From positions 69,440,001 through 69,504,000 of the forward strand of contig OZ231127.1 of the NCBI GenBank assembly GCA_965153355.1: a stretch of 64,000 nucleotides of DNA, read 5' to 3'. Source of the DNA: Flaccisagitta enflata. Lineage: Eukaryota > Chaetognatha > Sagittoidea > Aphragmophora. The notes beneath the pieces are model-generated. The model was not told where the DNA came from. It was given only the letters and a program-made list of their open reading frames with translations, and did no database searches. Positions 12,349 to 24,181 of this stretch are shown here, piece by piece (the first letter of the stretch is position 1; the number at the start of each line of letters is the position of its first letter). The position numbers were made by a program, and so were the translations under genes.

Positions 12349-12950
12349 CAGTGGGGTTTGTGGAATAACAGCCTAAACAGGAGGAAGGTATTTTAGTGTC
12401 TTAATTTCATTTGACAAATTTGATATTTGAAATATAAGTTGTTCACTTGATGCTTTTGTCCCTGAGTTTTTTGGTTGTTATGGAAACCAAAATTATTTTT
12501 TTGAACATTTATAACAACTACAATATCAATATTTTGACAAATATTATCAGGGAACATTGCTCAGAATTAAATTTGCTACAACTTTCCCACAGTATGTCCT
12601 GTAAGAATATTGCTCGTTTAGCCGTTGCTAGGGAGCATCATTTTGCGGTGGCTAGGTGTGATGCCCCCTAGCAACGGCCAAACGAGCAATATTCTTACAG
12701 AACATACTGTGGGGAAGTTGTAGCAAATTTAATTTTGAGCAATGTTCCCTGACAATATTTCTCAAAATATTTATATTTTAGTGGTTATAAATGTTTGAAA
12801 AAATAATTTTGGTTTCCATAGCAACCAAAAAACTCAGGGACAAAATCATCGAGTGAACAAATTATATTTCAAATATGAACTTTTTCAAATGAAATTAAGA
12901 CACTTAAATACCTTCCTCCAGTTTAGGCTGTTATTCCACGAACCCCACTG
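12349..12950. mobile_element. near-perfect palindromic MITE, CAGTGGGG ends
   Basis: The 602-bp element is almost its own reverse complement. Ends CAGTGGGGTTTGTGGAATAA and TTATTCCACGAACCCCACTG, TA on both sides (12347-12348, 12951-12952). The arms meet at a centre holding AGTATGTCCTGTAAGAATAT and its complement. TA duplication and CAGTG ends fit a Tc1/mariner-mobilised MITE. There is no transposase. The second copy is at 20595-21208. Confidence 0.8.
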
Positions 12951-12960
12951 TACAATATAA

Positions 12961-13449
12961 TAGTCGCAAAAGCGTTAGATGGTCAGCGGTACCCGTTGCC
13001 CCTATGTGAGTGTTTGGGTGTAAGGTGGTTAGAGGGGCAGCGGCCCCGAAGGGGCCGATGACCTATGCTGTTTTTATTTGAGCCTCAAGGCTGGGATTAG
13101 GGCCTGGAGGCTGGCATTGGGGCCTTGAGGTTGGGATTTGAGCCTCGAGGCTGAGATTTGAGCCTCAAGGCTGAGATTTGAGCCTCGAGGCTGAGATTTG
13201 AGCCTCGAGGCTGAGATTTGAGCCTCAAGGCTGAGATTTGAGCCTCGAGGCTGAGATTTGAGCCCCGAGGCTGAGATTTGAGCCTCGAGGCTGAGATTTG
13301 AGCCTCGAGGCTGGGATTTTGGCCTCGAAGCTAGGATTTGGGCCTCGAGGGGGGGGGGTACGCTGGAGGAGAAGAAGGAGGAGAAAATTCCCCTGTGTGA
13401 AAGCATAGGTCATCGGCCCCTTCGGGGCCGCTGCCCAAAAAGGGGAAAA
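12961..13449. mobile_element. tandem element S1: inverted GC-rich ends around a 21-bp minisatellite
   Basis: Begins TAGTCGCAAAAGCGTTAGAT and GGTCAGCGGTACCCGTTGCC. A 32-bp GC-rich palindrome-containing end (13038-13069, with GGCCCCGAAGGGGCC) is repeated inverted at 13402-13434. Between them are about 12 copies of a 21-bp unit (GCCTCGAGGCTGAGATTTGA). It is immediately followed by a second full copy. Confidence 0.7.
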
Positions 13450-14008
13450 TAGTCGCAAAAGCGTCAGATGGTCAGCGGTACCCGTTGCCCCTATGTGAGT
13501 GTATGTGGGTGTGTGGTGGTAAGAGGGGCAGCGGCCCCGAAGGGGCCGATGACCTATGCTGTTTTTATTTGAGCTTCAAGGCTGGAATTAGGGCCTGGAG
13601 GCTGGAATTTGAGCCTCGAAACCAGAATTTGGGCCTTGAGACCAGGATTTGGGCCTCAGGACCAGGAATTGGGCCTCGAGGCTGGGATTTGAACCTCGAG
13701 GCTGGGATTTGAGCCTCCAGGCTGGGATTTGAGCCTCCAGGCTGGGATTTGAGCCTCCAGGCTGGGATTTGAGCCTCCAGGCTGGGATTTGAGCCTCCAG
13801 GCTGGGATTTGAGCATCGAGGCTGGGATTTGAGCATCGAGGCTGGGATTTGAGCTTCCAGACTAGAATTTGGGCCTCAGGACTAGGATTTGGGCCTCAAG
13901 GGGGGGGGGGACGGAGGAGAAGGAGAAGAAGGAGGAGGAGGAGAAAATCTCCCATATGTGTGAGAGCATAGGTCATCGGCCCCTTCGGGGCCGCTGCCCA
14001 AAAAGGGC
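13450..14008. mobile_element. tandem element S2, copy of S1
   Basis: Same start, same inverted GC-rich ends (about 13528-13560 and 13963-13997) and an expanded set of about 16 units of 21 bp, mostly GCCTCCAGGCTGGGATTTGA. S1 and S2 are direct repeats. The units are multiples of three, so both strands stay open; I do not read this as protein. Confidence 0.7.
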
Positions 14009-14188
14009 GCTAATTAGAGGGTTAAGAAGCAAAGTCAAAAGCTCCCGGGGCGCTTATTAGAAAAAATATGTTAAATGAATAAATGAATAAAGGAACAAAT
14101 GAATAAATGAATAAATGAATAAATTCGTTCTCAATAGTCCAATCTTTGCGTTAATTCACTGGTTGAGCTTAATCTACTGACAAGCGCG

Positions 14189-14190
14189 GG

Positions 14191-14285
<95 letters not shown>

Positions 14286-14286
14286 G
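14189..14286. repeat. (TTG)n microsatellite
   Basis: About 98 bp of pure GTT repeats. Confidence 0.95.
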
Positions 14287-14632
14287 CCAATACTTGTCTC
14301 ACAAATTCATCATGCGGTACTGCGATTTATATGGCAAAGAAATCGCACGCCCTTTCAAAGGGGGCAACTTTATGAAATTGTGATGTGAGATGAAAATGTC
14401 TATCACATCCTTTCCGAGATTCCCACATCAAACATCATTCATGAAAATTTATGATCAATGAAAAATTATGATTTATGAATTAGTGATGATGATTTGATAA
14501 GAATCATATATGGTACACTCTCCACCGTCGCTGCAATATGTAGTCTCCGATAAAGACTCCGATATACATGCAATCCACTGTTGCCACGGCCACATGGAAA
14601 GCGCGACTGCGCAACGAAAAAAAGGTACCATG

Positions 14633-14973
14633 TTTTTTCTAATATGCACCCCGGGCGCTCTTGAAATTGAAATATAACTTTGCTTTTTTACTCTCCAATT
14701 AGCGCCCCCTTTGTTTTGTAGATGAACTGTCATTAGTTCATCTTGTTCATGAAAAATTATAAAAATGCTAAATTTGACTTAAAAAAGAGAAATTCATTGC
14801 ATATATCAGTTTGAAAGTCAGGGAAAATGGCTCATTGTTGTGTCTTTTTTCATCATTTCACTGGATATTTCTGTCAAAATCTCTTCTGAGAAGTGCAACA
14901 CTAATAATAAAAGCGGGGGGGGGGGGGGGGCGCGGATTGGAGGGGGGGGCGCTAAATGGAAAAAATACGGTAT
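14633..14973 (+). repeat. GCGCCCC/poly-G dispersed repeat, copy 1
   Basis: It runs from CCGGGCGCTCTTGAAATTGA through AATGGCTCATTGTTGTGTC to a poly-G tract and GGAAAAAATACGG. Copy 2 at 31587-32342 has the same sequence with about 430 bp inserted. Confidence 0.65.
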
Positions 14974-15195
14974 ATCAAACCAAACACAAGCTAGTTCCCG
15001 AATGGCAGAGAGACAGTTTTCATAACATTCTGTAAAGGTCATTTTGTTTCCGTGGTGGTGAAATTGTAGAATGAATGGCGTGCGTATGGCATCAAACTCA
15101 GGTTGGAAAAGAACATTTTTGGCAGCTATCCATGGTTTGAGAATAACAAATCCGTTTTTTGTCTTTTTCGGTCCCGCAGCCCTAACTACTGTATA

Positions 15196-15350
15196 CAGTC
15201 GATGTCGTCTCGACATGGAAATACGGGGTTATTCATTTCAGGAAGACAAATATAATTAAAAAACTGATATTAAGAATATTGACTAATAAAAGAATGTTTT
15301 ATTGCCCATGGGTGTTGGTTGCCATAAAAACACATTTCCATGTATGTACA
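15196..15350 (+). mobile_element. orphan left end of a palindromic MITE
   Basis: TA then CAGTCGATGTCGTCTCGACA, followed by sequence matching the arms of the 16766-17613 element (TTTTATTGCCCATGG, ACACATTTCCATGTAT). The match stops near 15350, where an inverted segment (15352-15425, partner at 17128-17203) begins. Confidence 0.55.
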
Positions 15351-15425
15351 GTACGAGTATCGAAGAACTGTAAAACTCTGGGGAACCCATATCTGCCAAA
15401 CGGCTAGGATTCATAATCAAATTTT

Positions 15426-16346
15426 TTACCACATAATGCACCTATAGGTCTACTATGTTGTTTAAGGTTTTAGAGCCATTCCAACAAATTCATTTTTTTT
15501 AGTCCAGAAAATTTTTTTTCAGTTTTTTGCTGACTTTGACTACAAAAATCACACTAAAAAAAAATCTCTCATATGTATATTAGTTAGAAACATTTACACA
15601 AATTTCATTTTTTGTTGGGGATTTTCCGCCAATTTTTGTAGCTATGGCACCTAAAACTCAAAAAACACAAAAAGTGGAATAAATCCTAAGGATTTCAATA
15701 AAATTGCCTGATTTTTGGCGTGGTAGTAGTTTTAGGACTCACTAATAAGTGTGCAAAATTTCAGCTCTTAAAATGAAATTTTGATACAATTATGAATTTT
15801 TGAAATTTTCACTAAATGCAATGTAGGACAATTTTCCATCAAAATTTTTTTTTTCAAATAAAAAATTCTGTCAATTGTCATATTTTGATATGATTAATAA
15901 CAAATTAAGAGTCTCTAAAAAAAATTTTGGGCTAGCCCTAGTTGAAAAAAAATTTTTTTCTCAAAAATTGCAAAAATGACCCATTTTTTGAGGTTGAATA
16001 AAAACTGTTCCTGTCATCCGATCATCTTCATTTTTGGTAGAGTTGTTACCTGTTATCTACCCTAACTTCACCTAAAATTTGAGCTCACTGCGACTAACGG
16101 TTGCGGAGATATTGACGTTCAAAGTTACTTTGTCAGAGCAAAATCAGCAAAATTTGCATTTTGGCCATTTTTGAGCTTGCATAAAATTTTATTTTTTCTT
16201 TCAGATACCTTCTTTTTTGCTGAAGTTACTCAAATTTAAGCATATATTCATATTCCAGAATTTCACATTTGTCAGTGAAGCCGTTTTAGAGTTATGATGG
16301 TCCAAAGTTTCAAAAAATGCCAATTTTTCCACCAAATCTTTGGGTA
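15426..16346. repeat. AT-rich repeat with inverted arm 16206-16328
   Basis: No genes. The segment 16206-16328 is inverted at 16639-16765 (GTACCTTCTTTTTTGCTGAA and its complement), with an AGTCGCG element lying between the arms. Confidence 0.5.
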
Positions 16347-16514
16347 AACAAGGCCGGATACACGGCCAATACCAGTCGCGGACGGGTGGGCAGGGGCGGA
16401 AATGCGCGTTTTCACACTTTCCAACTCAATCACCACGGACCAACCAACCGACCAACCAACCAACCGACGGACGGACGGACGGACAAAGCCTCTTATAGTC
16501 GCTTGTCCGCGACT
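16347..16514 (-). mobile_element. AGTCGCG element, GGAC subfamily
   Basis: On the minus strand: AGTCGCGGACAAGCGACT, GTCC and GGTT tracts, CCCACCCGTCCGCGACTGG, a decayed hairpin and GGCCTTGTT. It sits inside an inverted repeat. Confidence 0.75.
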
Positions 16515-16765
16515 AAAAATTGGCGAAAAATTTTCAAAAAATGGTTTACAATAGGAAAGTATCTAATTCGCCCAGATCCAAAACCCTGAAGACAACTTTT
16601 TTTTTCAATTTTTTTGAAAAATTTTCTTTATAATTTTTGTTAAAAAATTGGCGTTTTTTGAAACTTTGGATTATCATAACACTAAAACAGCTTCACTGAC
16701 AAATGTGAAATTCTGGAATATGAATATATGCCTAAATTTAAGTAACTTCAGCAAAAAAGAAGGTA

Positions 16766-17613
16766 CAGTAGATCTCGTCTAGACTTGAGATAACGGGGGC
16801 AAGCATTGTAGAAAAACAAATGAAGCCAAAGGAGTGATATTTGAAACATAGACTTATAATGGGATGCTTTATTGCCTATGATGGCTGGTTGCCATGGAAA
16901 CACATTTCCATGTATTCACGCTAAAGTATCAATATTTTGAGAAATTTCTTTAGGGAACATTTCTTAAAATTAAGTTTGCTACAACTTTCCCACAGTATGT
17001 TCTGTAAGAATGTCGCTCGTTTAGCGGTTGCTAAGGGTGTCACATGATACGCGAGCTCCCGCAACGCAACATTTACAGAACATACTGTGGGAAAGTTGTA
17101 GCAAATTTGATTATAAGCAATGTTCCCTAAATTTGATCATGAATCCTAGCCGTTTGGCAGATATGGCTTCCCCAGAGTTTTACAGTTCTTCGATACTCGT
17201 ACATCAAAGTATCAATATTTTGAGAAATTTTTTGAGGGAATATTGTTTAGAGTAGAATTTGCAACAACTTTCTCACAACATGTTCTGTGAGAATATTCCT
17301 TGTTTAGCCGTTGCAAGAGAGCGTAACTGTGTGTGACAGCCCTGTGATGCTACCTAGCAACTGCTAAACGAGCAATATTCTTACAGAACATATTTTGGGA
17401 AAGTTGTAACAAATCTTAATTCAAACCATGTTCCCTCAAAAAGTTTCTCAAGATATGGATACTTTAGCGTGAATACATGGAAATGTGTTTCCAACACTTA
17501 TGGGCAATAAAGCATCCTTTTATAAGTTTCTATTCCAAATATCAGTTTTTTAAGCTTATTCATCTTCCAATAATGAATTCCCCCGTATTTCCAAGTCTAG
17601 ACGACATCTACTG
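16766..17613. mobile_element. 848-bp palindromic MITE, CAGTAGAT ends
   Basis: TA-flanked (16764-16765, 17614-17615) ends CAGTAGATCTCGTCTAGACT and its complement, with about 180-bp arms. The central part repeats TTCTGTAAGAAT(G/A)T and (G/C)TCGTTTAGC, also found in the 12349 and 20595 elements, so the families are related. Confidence 0.65.
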
Positions 17614-17703
17614 TACTTCATGTGGATATTTGGTATGGATGTGTATATGCAATATGTTTTAGTGTGTGTTTTGTCTTGTCTTTGTACTTGCATCTATCGC
17701 ACT

Positions 17704-17704
<1 letters not shown>

Positions 17705-17745
<41 letters not shown>
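17705..17745. repeat. (CA)n microsatellite
   Basis: About 40 bp of pure CA. Confidence 0.9.
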
Positions 17746-17749
<4 letters not shown>

Positions 17750-17925
17750 AAACACGCATTTCCTTCCTGCCATGCCATTATGTACTCACCAAATGACTCG
17801 GCGCTGCTCATGGATAACGAAAAACGTTGAATTTGACACAAATTCGAAGGAAAACTGTAGAAAACAGGACAATTCGCAAACACATCGTATTGATTAGCCA
17901 AATAGCAAAAAAGTCAGTTGGAGAA

Positions 17926-17960
<35 letters not shown>

Positions 17961-18797
17961 CTTATGGGGTAGTAGTGACAGGAAGCGGGGCCCCACGCCC
18001 AGATTGTGAACAGTCACACGACAGTATGAGAGAAATAAGAGCGGGGTTACAAACTTACAAAATCGTTTTGGACCAATGGACTGACGGACAGACATTCACT
18101 AAAAGCCCTGGCCCGTCGGCCGTCATTGAAATAATGAAGGAAATAACGACTCTCTTTGTGAGGGCCTCATTGTTCCCAACGCACTTTACTGCAGGAATAA
18201 CTAAACAAAATCTTTTACTTTGATGACCATAGCCAAAGAGGGGGTGCGCTATTGGCGTATAAAATTTCGCCGCTGCGTGCAATCAATTAGTAATACCGGT
18301 TAACATCGGACAGACGGATTGGGGGTGAGTGTTTGGGGGCAAGGGACAATGAGAGTTTGGAAAATTACAGCCATCAGGGGAAGTATCCATTTTGGTGAGA
18401 TCCAAAAGTATAGAGGTAAGGAAAAGAACGGCCACTAAAAATCAATCAAGGTAAGGGCAAAGCAGAGCGGGACAGGGAAACAAAGAAATTGACAGAGAGA
18501 AAACAAAGAGAAGGAAAAGCAAAAAAACGCCCTCGCGCAGTCAAGAATAGAGAAGAACAAGCCCAACACGCCTACAGTCGCGTGCTCCATTTTACAATCA
18601 CACACAATCACTCAGTACTCAGTACACAGTATCACTCTGTACTCTTCGTACATATATATTCGTTCATTCCTTCCCTCCTTCCCTCCTTCCTTCTTCTCTC
18701 CCTTCCTTCCTCCCTCCCTTCTTTCCTTCCTTCCTTTCCTCAGAAACAACTTATTCAACCTTTAAATACCAAAAATGTCAAAAATGAAGAAATGTTA

Positions 18798-18878
18798 TGG
18801 ATGACCGGAGGGACGGATGCAGGGACATACGTATGGATGGACCGACAGAGCAAGGTGTAGAGTCGCGCGCACGCGACT
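18798..18878 (-). mobile_element. AGTCGCG element, truncated
   Basis: The minus strand starts with palindrome AGTCGCGTGCGCGCGACT, then GTCG/GTCC-like sequence. The palindrome abuts a TC tract. Confidence 0.55.

Positions 18879-18882
<4 letters not shown>

Positions 18883-18967
<85 letters not shown>
18883..18967. repeat. (TC)n microsatellite
   Basis: About 85 bp of pure CT, 4 bp from the truncated element. Confidence 0.95.
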
Positions 18968-18969
<2 letters not shown>

Positions 18970-20592
18970 TCCAAGCACAAGGCAGCGATCCAAAGGTTTT
19001 TTTTTGTTTACCTGTCAAACAAGAATGTTGGACAGGACGGGACAGGAAGCGGTGCAACAATGAGAACGAATGATGTCCCGCAATTTGAAATTGCTCCGTT
19101 TCCTCACGCTAACGGATTCCGGGAGAGAGGAAGGGTTGGGATGCAGTTTATCAGAGTCAAGAATAACATGCAAATAATCATTATACAATCGTATTTCGAT
19201 GTAAAGTCTCGCCCATGGAACGGCCTTTTAAAGTCTGCTGTAAGTCAGTTGTCTGGTTGGTTGGATCATTGGTCATTTCTTCCGTCCCAACGGTTTAATG
19301 TCACTAAATCTGAAATCTAAAATGCCAGACTGATAGAAAGACTCACAAATGGACCCACAGACTGAAACACGGACATGACCTCTTTGTTACGATCATTTAT
19401 CACGCCGGTCAAAGCTCGCAAAGTAAGTCAATCTCAGTGATTGCGCATTGAATCGTGATATCGTAGAAATAGCTAATTTGCATATTGCGGTTTGATTGCA
19501 ATAACATACTCGAATGCACATGCAACTCAACATGAGGGTACAATTACGCCCATCTAGTTGCATTCTTGACTTTGATAATCTCCGGTAAGCTTATTGTAAA
19601 TTCATAATGCATGAATTATCTCAAAAGACATGTGAACCGTTGAATCGGGTGCAACGGTTTAATTGTTTTCCTTTCGGATAAGTATACAGAGTAAAACTCC
19701 ATCGGAAGATGACTTTCTGTTCGAAGGTATTAACACCTCTCACATAATTAAACGAACTAGCAAAATGAGCAAAATTGATAGAAATAATGGAGTCGTTGGG
19801 CTGAAATTTGACACAGAGGTAGCTGAAATATAGTATTTTTACAAATCGGGGCATAATTAAGTGCCCGTGAAAGTGCCTGGCTCTCAGAAAGTGTCATGCC
19901 AAAAATGCAATGAAAGATTATGACTGGTTTTGACGTGGAAATTTTTGATAATGAGACATCATAAACCTACTTGAATTTTACCACGAAAAATGCAAGAAAA
20001 CATCAATTCTCAGGCTCTTATATCACTAACAGACAAAAAATGATTCTGGGTACCAAGATACAGTCAGAGACAGCTGCGGAAAACATTGAAACCCCTTGTC
20101 AAATAAAATCGTTTTAGCGACAAATTCGAAGCTAAACTAAACCTAAAATTTTTATGATATAATTTGATCAAGCTATTTTCAGCTCTTGGTTGACATGATT
20201 TGGAATTTTTTTGTAGAACCCTCATGGAAATAACATCTTTTGATATTATCATAAGCCTGGACTCATGTTTTAAATTTCAAAACGCGATTAACATACGTTC
20301 TGAACCCAGTTCGCCTAATTTTGTGAGAGGTGTTATGTTTGTGTTCATATTTATGGACGGCTCACGAACTTGAGCCGCATTAATCTCTCATCACTCATCA
20401 GTGCGGACGGAAGGTATCCTCGATCCACGATTGTTGTCAATTTTGAGTGCCTTTCTCCCTCTTCATCTTATTCACTATCGGCGTCATCACATTTCTTAGC
20501 AATTCTTAGTATTTTTGCATCATTGCCTAGACCTTCTTATATATTTATTGATTTATAACTCCATCGGGCCTGTCTGTTTAGTTCCAGGGAGT
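18968..20592. other. intergenic, nothing recognised
   Basis: AT-rich unique-looking DNA. No gene, RNA or repeat that I can support. Confidence 0.35.
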
Positions 20593-20594
20593 TA

Positions 20595-21208
20595 CAGTGG
20601 ATTTCATGGAATGACAGCCTAAACTGGAGGAAGGTATTAAGTCTCTTAATTTTGTTTTTGAAATATGAGTTGTTCAATCTATGTTTGTGTCCCTTAATTT
20701 TTTGGTTGCTATGGAAACCAAAATCATTTTTTCAAATATTTTTAACTGCTAGAATGTCAATATTGACAGATATAATCAGGGAACATTGCTCAGAATTAAA
20801 TTTGCTTTAACTTTCCCACAGTATGTTCAGTAAGAATATCGCTCATTTGGCCGTTGCTATGGAGCATCACACATAGCAACCACTAAATGATATTCCCTAG
20901 CAACAGCTAAACAAGCAATGTTCTAACAGAAGATACTGTGGGAAAGTTGTTGGAAATTAAATTTTGAGCATTTTGAGCATTTTGAGCATTTTGAGCATTT
21001 TGAGCATTTTGAATATTTGTGAAAATATTGATATTTTAATGTTTATGACTATGCGAAAAAATAATTTTGGTTTCTATAGCAACCAAAAGACTCAGGGACA
21101 CAAGCATCAATTGAACAATTTATATTTCAAATATCACGTCAATCAAATAAAATTAAGACACATAAATACCTTCCTACAGTTTAGGCTGTTATTCCACGAA
21201 CCCCGCTG
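20595..21208. mobile_element. palindromic MITE, second CAGTGG copy
   Basis: Ends CAGTGGATTTCATGGAATGA and TATTCCACGAACCCCGCTG, TA at 20593-20594 and 21209-21210. Same family as 12349-12950. It contains a private expansion of five TGAGCATTTT units (20966-21012). Confidence 0.8.
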
Positions 21209-21210
21209 TA

Positions 21211-21767
21211 TATAATCTTGGAAAATTCAATGAAACTAAAAATTTTACATGCTTTCTCGGATCACTCACCCTTTCCACATTTATACGGTTTCAGGTAATA
21301 GAATTGTTTATGGCATAAAACTTTTGTTTTTTGCAAGAAAATATGTAAAGTTGAATCATTCTACAACCTTACATATAAGTTCAGGGTTAGACACTTATTT
21401 AGGGTACAAAACATAAGTGTCAGAGTACAAAATGGACTCAAAAAGGCAGTTTTTAGATTTCCAGGGAAATGGCTTCAAAATGCTCTTACTTTAGCCCCAT
21501 AATTGATGGGGCAATTTAATGATTCACTATAAGACCAAGACCTGATAGGAACACCCAATTGCTAGTAAAGTGTATAAAAAGGTGCAAAAAATATTTTCTA
21601 AAAATTTTTGTCAATGAAAAGAACAAATAAAGACTTCCATTTTTTTGGCATCAAGGCCTATAAGCAATTCTAATACCTAATCCTGATCAGGGTGCACTGT
21701 AAGTAAGAGTGTGCGTGCCTTGCTTGTTAGGTGGGTAGGTGCTTGTGACGCTCGTGATGTAATTTTT
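21211..21767. other. intergenic, nothing recognised
   Basis: No gene or repeat identified. Confidence 0.35.
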
Positions 21768-21938
21768 AGTCACGTGCACGCAACCCTACACCCGACTTTA
21801 TCCGTAAGTCCGTCGGTCGGTCGATTGGTCTGTCTGTCGGTCTGGTCCATCACACTTTTACTTTTGTTATCCATTTTATTTCTTTATGTCATTTTAAATG
21901 TATGTGTTGCACGCGACTTAAAGGTGTTGGCCTTGTTT
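21768..21938 (+). mobile_element. AGTCGCG element, TTGGCC-ended subtype
   Basis: Left end AGTCACGTGCACGCAACC, GTCG/GGTC tract, CACACTTTTACTTTTGTT, TTGCACGCGACTTAAAGGTG and TTGGCCTTGTTTT. Like 6764-7102, it lacks the GCCG hairpin. Confidence 0.7.
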
Positions 21939-21962
21939 TTTCTCAATGCGATTTCTAAGGTT

Positions 21963-22075
21963 CTTCATACACCTTACATCTTCATATACCCTCATACCTT
22001 CATACCTTTAACCTTCATACCTTCATACCTTCAAACCTTCATACCTTCAAACCTTCATACCTTCATATACCTTAC
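21963..22075. repeat. ATACCTTCAT tandem repeat
   Basis: Irregular 8-11-bp units of CTTCATACCTT over about 110 bp. Confidence 0.75.
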
Positions 22076-22079
22076 ATCA

Positions 22080-22575
22080 AAAGAGGACATATCTTCTATA
22101 AATACAGAGTAACTTACCTCAGTTACTTTGTCCACCGATCACCAGGTGTCGTCTATTAGGGGATTCCGAAAAAGTTGTCTTTAGATCACTTGAAAGAGGA
22201 CCAATTCGTTCATATTTTCACAAAGCAGAAAGATTTACACACAACGTAGTCAATTGAGAGTGTTGGAATTTTTTCCTGTTCATTAAACAGATGGCATTGA
22301 TCACTACTACACTAGTAGACCGATTCCTTTCTATCTTCACAATGAGTCACGTAGTCACTTGAAAGTACCATAACTTTTTTCGATTCTCTGAAAGCCAGAA
22401 AAAAGAATTAGACATACGAGTAAAGAAACAAAATTCCGATGGAGGATCGAATCGAAGAATTTGGAAAGAGAAACCAGTGGCGTTCGCCATAATGTGTTCC
22501 ACGAAAACTTGATTGGGCATGAAAAAGAAAGGCAATAATTCATAAAAATTTTCTAATATTAATAACCGGACAAAT
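22080..22575. other. intergenic, nothing recognised
   Basis: No supported gene. A 90-codon minus-strand frame here has no recognisable features. Confidence 0.3.
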
Positions 22576-22594
22576 CTGTGTCGTGTATAATGGC

Positions 22595-22818
22595 CGCCTC
22601 TGGGCGGCATAACTACCACCTGTGGGCGACCTCACTGCCGCCTATAGGTGGCCTCACTGCCGCCTGTGGGCGGTTCCACTGCCGCCTGTGGGCGGTCCCA
22701 TTGCCGCCTGTGGGCGGTCCCACTGCCGCCTGTGGGTGGTCCCACTGCCGCCTGTGGGCAGTCCCACTGCCGCCTGTAAGCGGTCCCACTGTCGCCTTTG
22801 GGCGGCCTAACTGCCTTC
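22595..22818. repeat. 21-bp GCCGCCTGTGGGCGGT minisatellite
   Basis: About ten units of 21 bp, consensus CCACTGCCGCCTGTGGGCGG. Each unit carries a GCCGCC...GGGCGG inverted pair able to form a hairpin. Confidence 0.85.
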
Positions 22819-22839
22819 TGAGTCTGTCTGGGTGAAAAT

Positions 22840-23936
22840 GGGTGGTGTGACATACATTGGAGAATTCTGTTTGGAGAAAATTGGGTTTTGTGACACACAT
22901 TGGAAAAAACTGGGTTGTGTGACACACATTTGGAGAAAACTCGGTTGTGTGACACAGATTTGGAAAAAAATGGGTTGTGTGACACACAATGGAGAAAACT
23001 AGGCTGTGTGACACACATTCAGAGAAAATTGGGTTGTGTGACACACATTAGAGAAAACTGGGTTATGAGACACACATCGGTGAAAACTGGGTTGTGTGAC
23101 ACAAATTGGAGAAAACTGGGTTGTGTGACACACATTCAGAGAAAACTGGGTTGTGTGACACACATTGGAGAAAACTGGGTTGTGTGACACACATTTGGAG
23201 AAATATGGGTTGTGTGACACACATTCGGAGAAAACTGGGTTGTGTGACACACATTGGAGAAAACTGGGTTGTGTGACACACATTCGGAGAGAACTGGGTT
23301 ATGTGACACCCAATGGAGAAAACTGGGCTGTGTGACACACATTCGGAGAAAGCTAGGCTGTGTGACTCACATTCGGAGAAAACTGGGTTGTGTGACACAC
23401 ATTTGGAGAAAACCAGGATGTGTGACACACATTTGGAGAAAACGGGGTTGTGTGACACACATTCGGAGGAAACTGGGTTATGTGACACACAATGGAGAAA
23501 ACTGGGCTGTGTGACACACATTCGGAGAAAGCTAGACTGTGTGACACACATTCGGAAGAAACTGGGTCGTGTGACACACATTTGGAGAAAACTGGGTTTT
23601 GTGACACACATTCAGAGAAAACTGGGTTATGTGACACACAATGGAGAAAACTGGGCTGTGTGACACACATTCGGAGAAAACTAGGCTAAGTGACACACAT
23701 TCGGAGAAAACTGGGTTATGTGACACACATTCGGAGAAAACTGGGTTGTGTGACACACATTCGGAGAAAGCTAGGCTGTGTGACACACATTCGTAGAAAA
23801 TTGGGTTATGTGACACACATTCGGAGAAAACTGGGTTGTGTGACACACATTCGGAGAAACCTGGGTTATGTGACACACAATGGAGAAAACTGGGCTGTGT
23901 GACACACATTCGGAGAAAGCTAGGCTGTGTGACACA
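22840..23936. repeat. 30-bp minisatellite
   Basis: About 36 units of 29-30 bp, core GAGAAAACTGGGTTGTGTGA plus CACACATTCG. It ends directly in a GACGGACGGACA tract like that of the AGTCGCG elements. The unit length keeps frames open on both strands, which explains the many apparent proteins here. Confidence 0.9.
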
Positions 23937-24125
23937 CGGACAGACGGACGGACAGACGGACGGAGAAATTCTGAATATCTAGTGTTCCACTATCGTGGAA
24001 CACAATGAAACAAAAAACGAGAGAAAAAAAAAAAGAACAGAAAAAAAAGAAAAGAAAAGAGACGAGGACGCGAAGAAAAACGGAAAGATGGCGCGAAGGA
24101 GAAGAAACGCCGCCGACCTACGCAG

Positions 24126-24128
<3 letters not shown>

Positions 24129-24178
<50 letters not shown>
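24129..24178. repeat. (TC)n microsatellite
   Basis: About 50 bp of pure CT. Confidence 0.95.

Positions 24179-24179
<1 letters not shown>

Positions 24180-24181
<2 letters not shown>

Noticed and set aside
13074-13836. Tandem-repeat proteins with SLEAQI-type units
   Set aside because: They come from the 21-bp core of S1/S2 and are open on both strands.
22613-23909. Repeat-rich proteins on both strands (up to 182 codons)
   Set aside because: The 21-bp and 30-bp units are multiples of three, so stops are rare by construction. No start context, no splice signals, no family.
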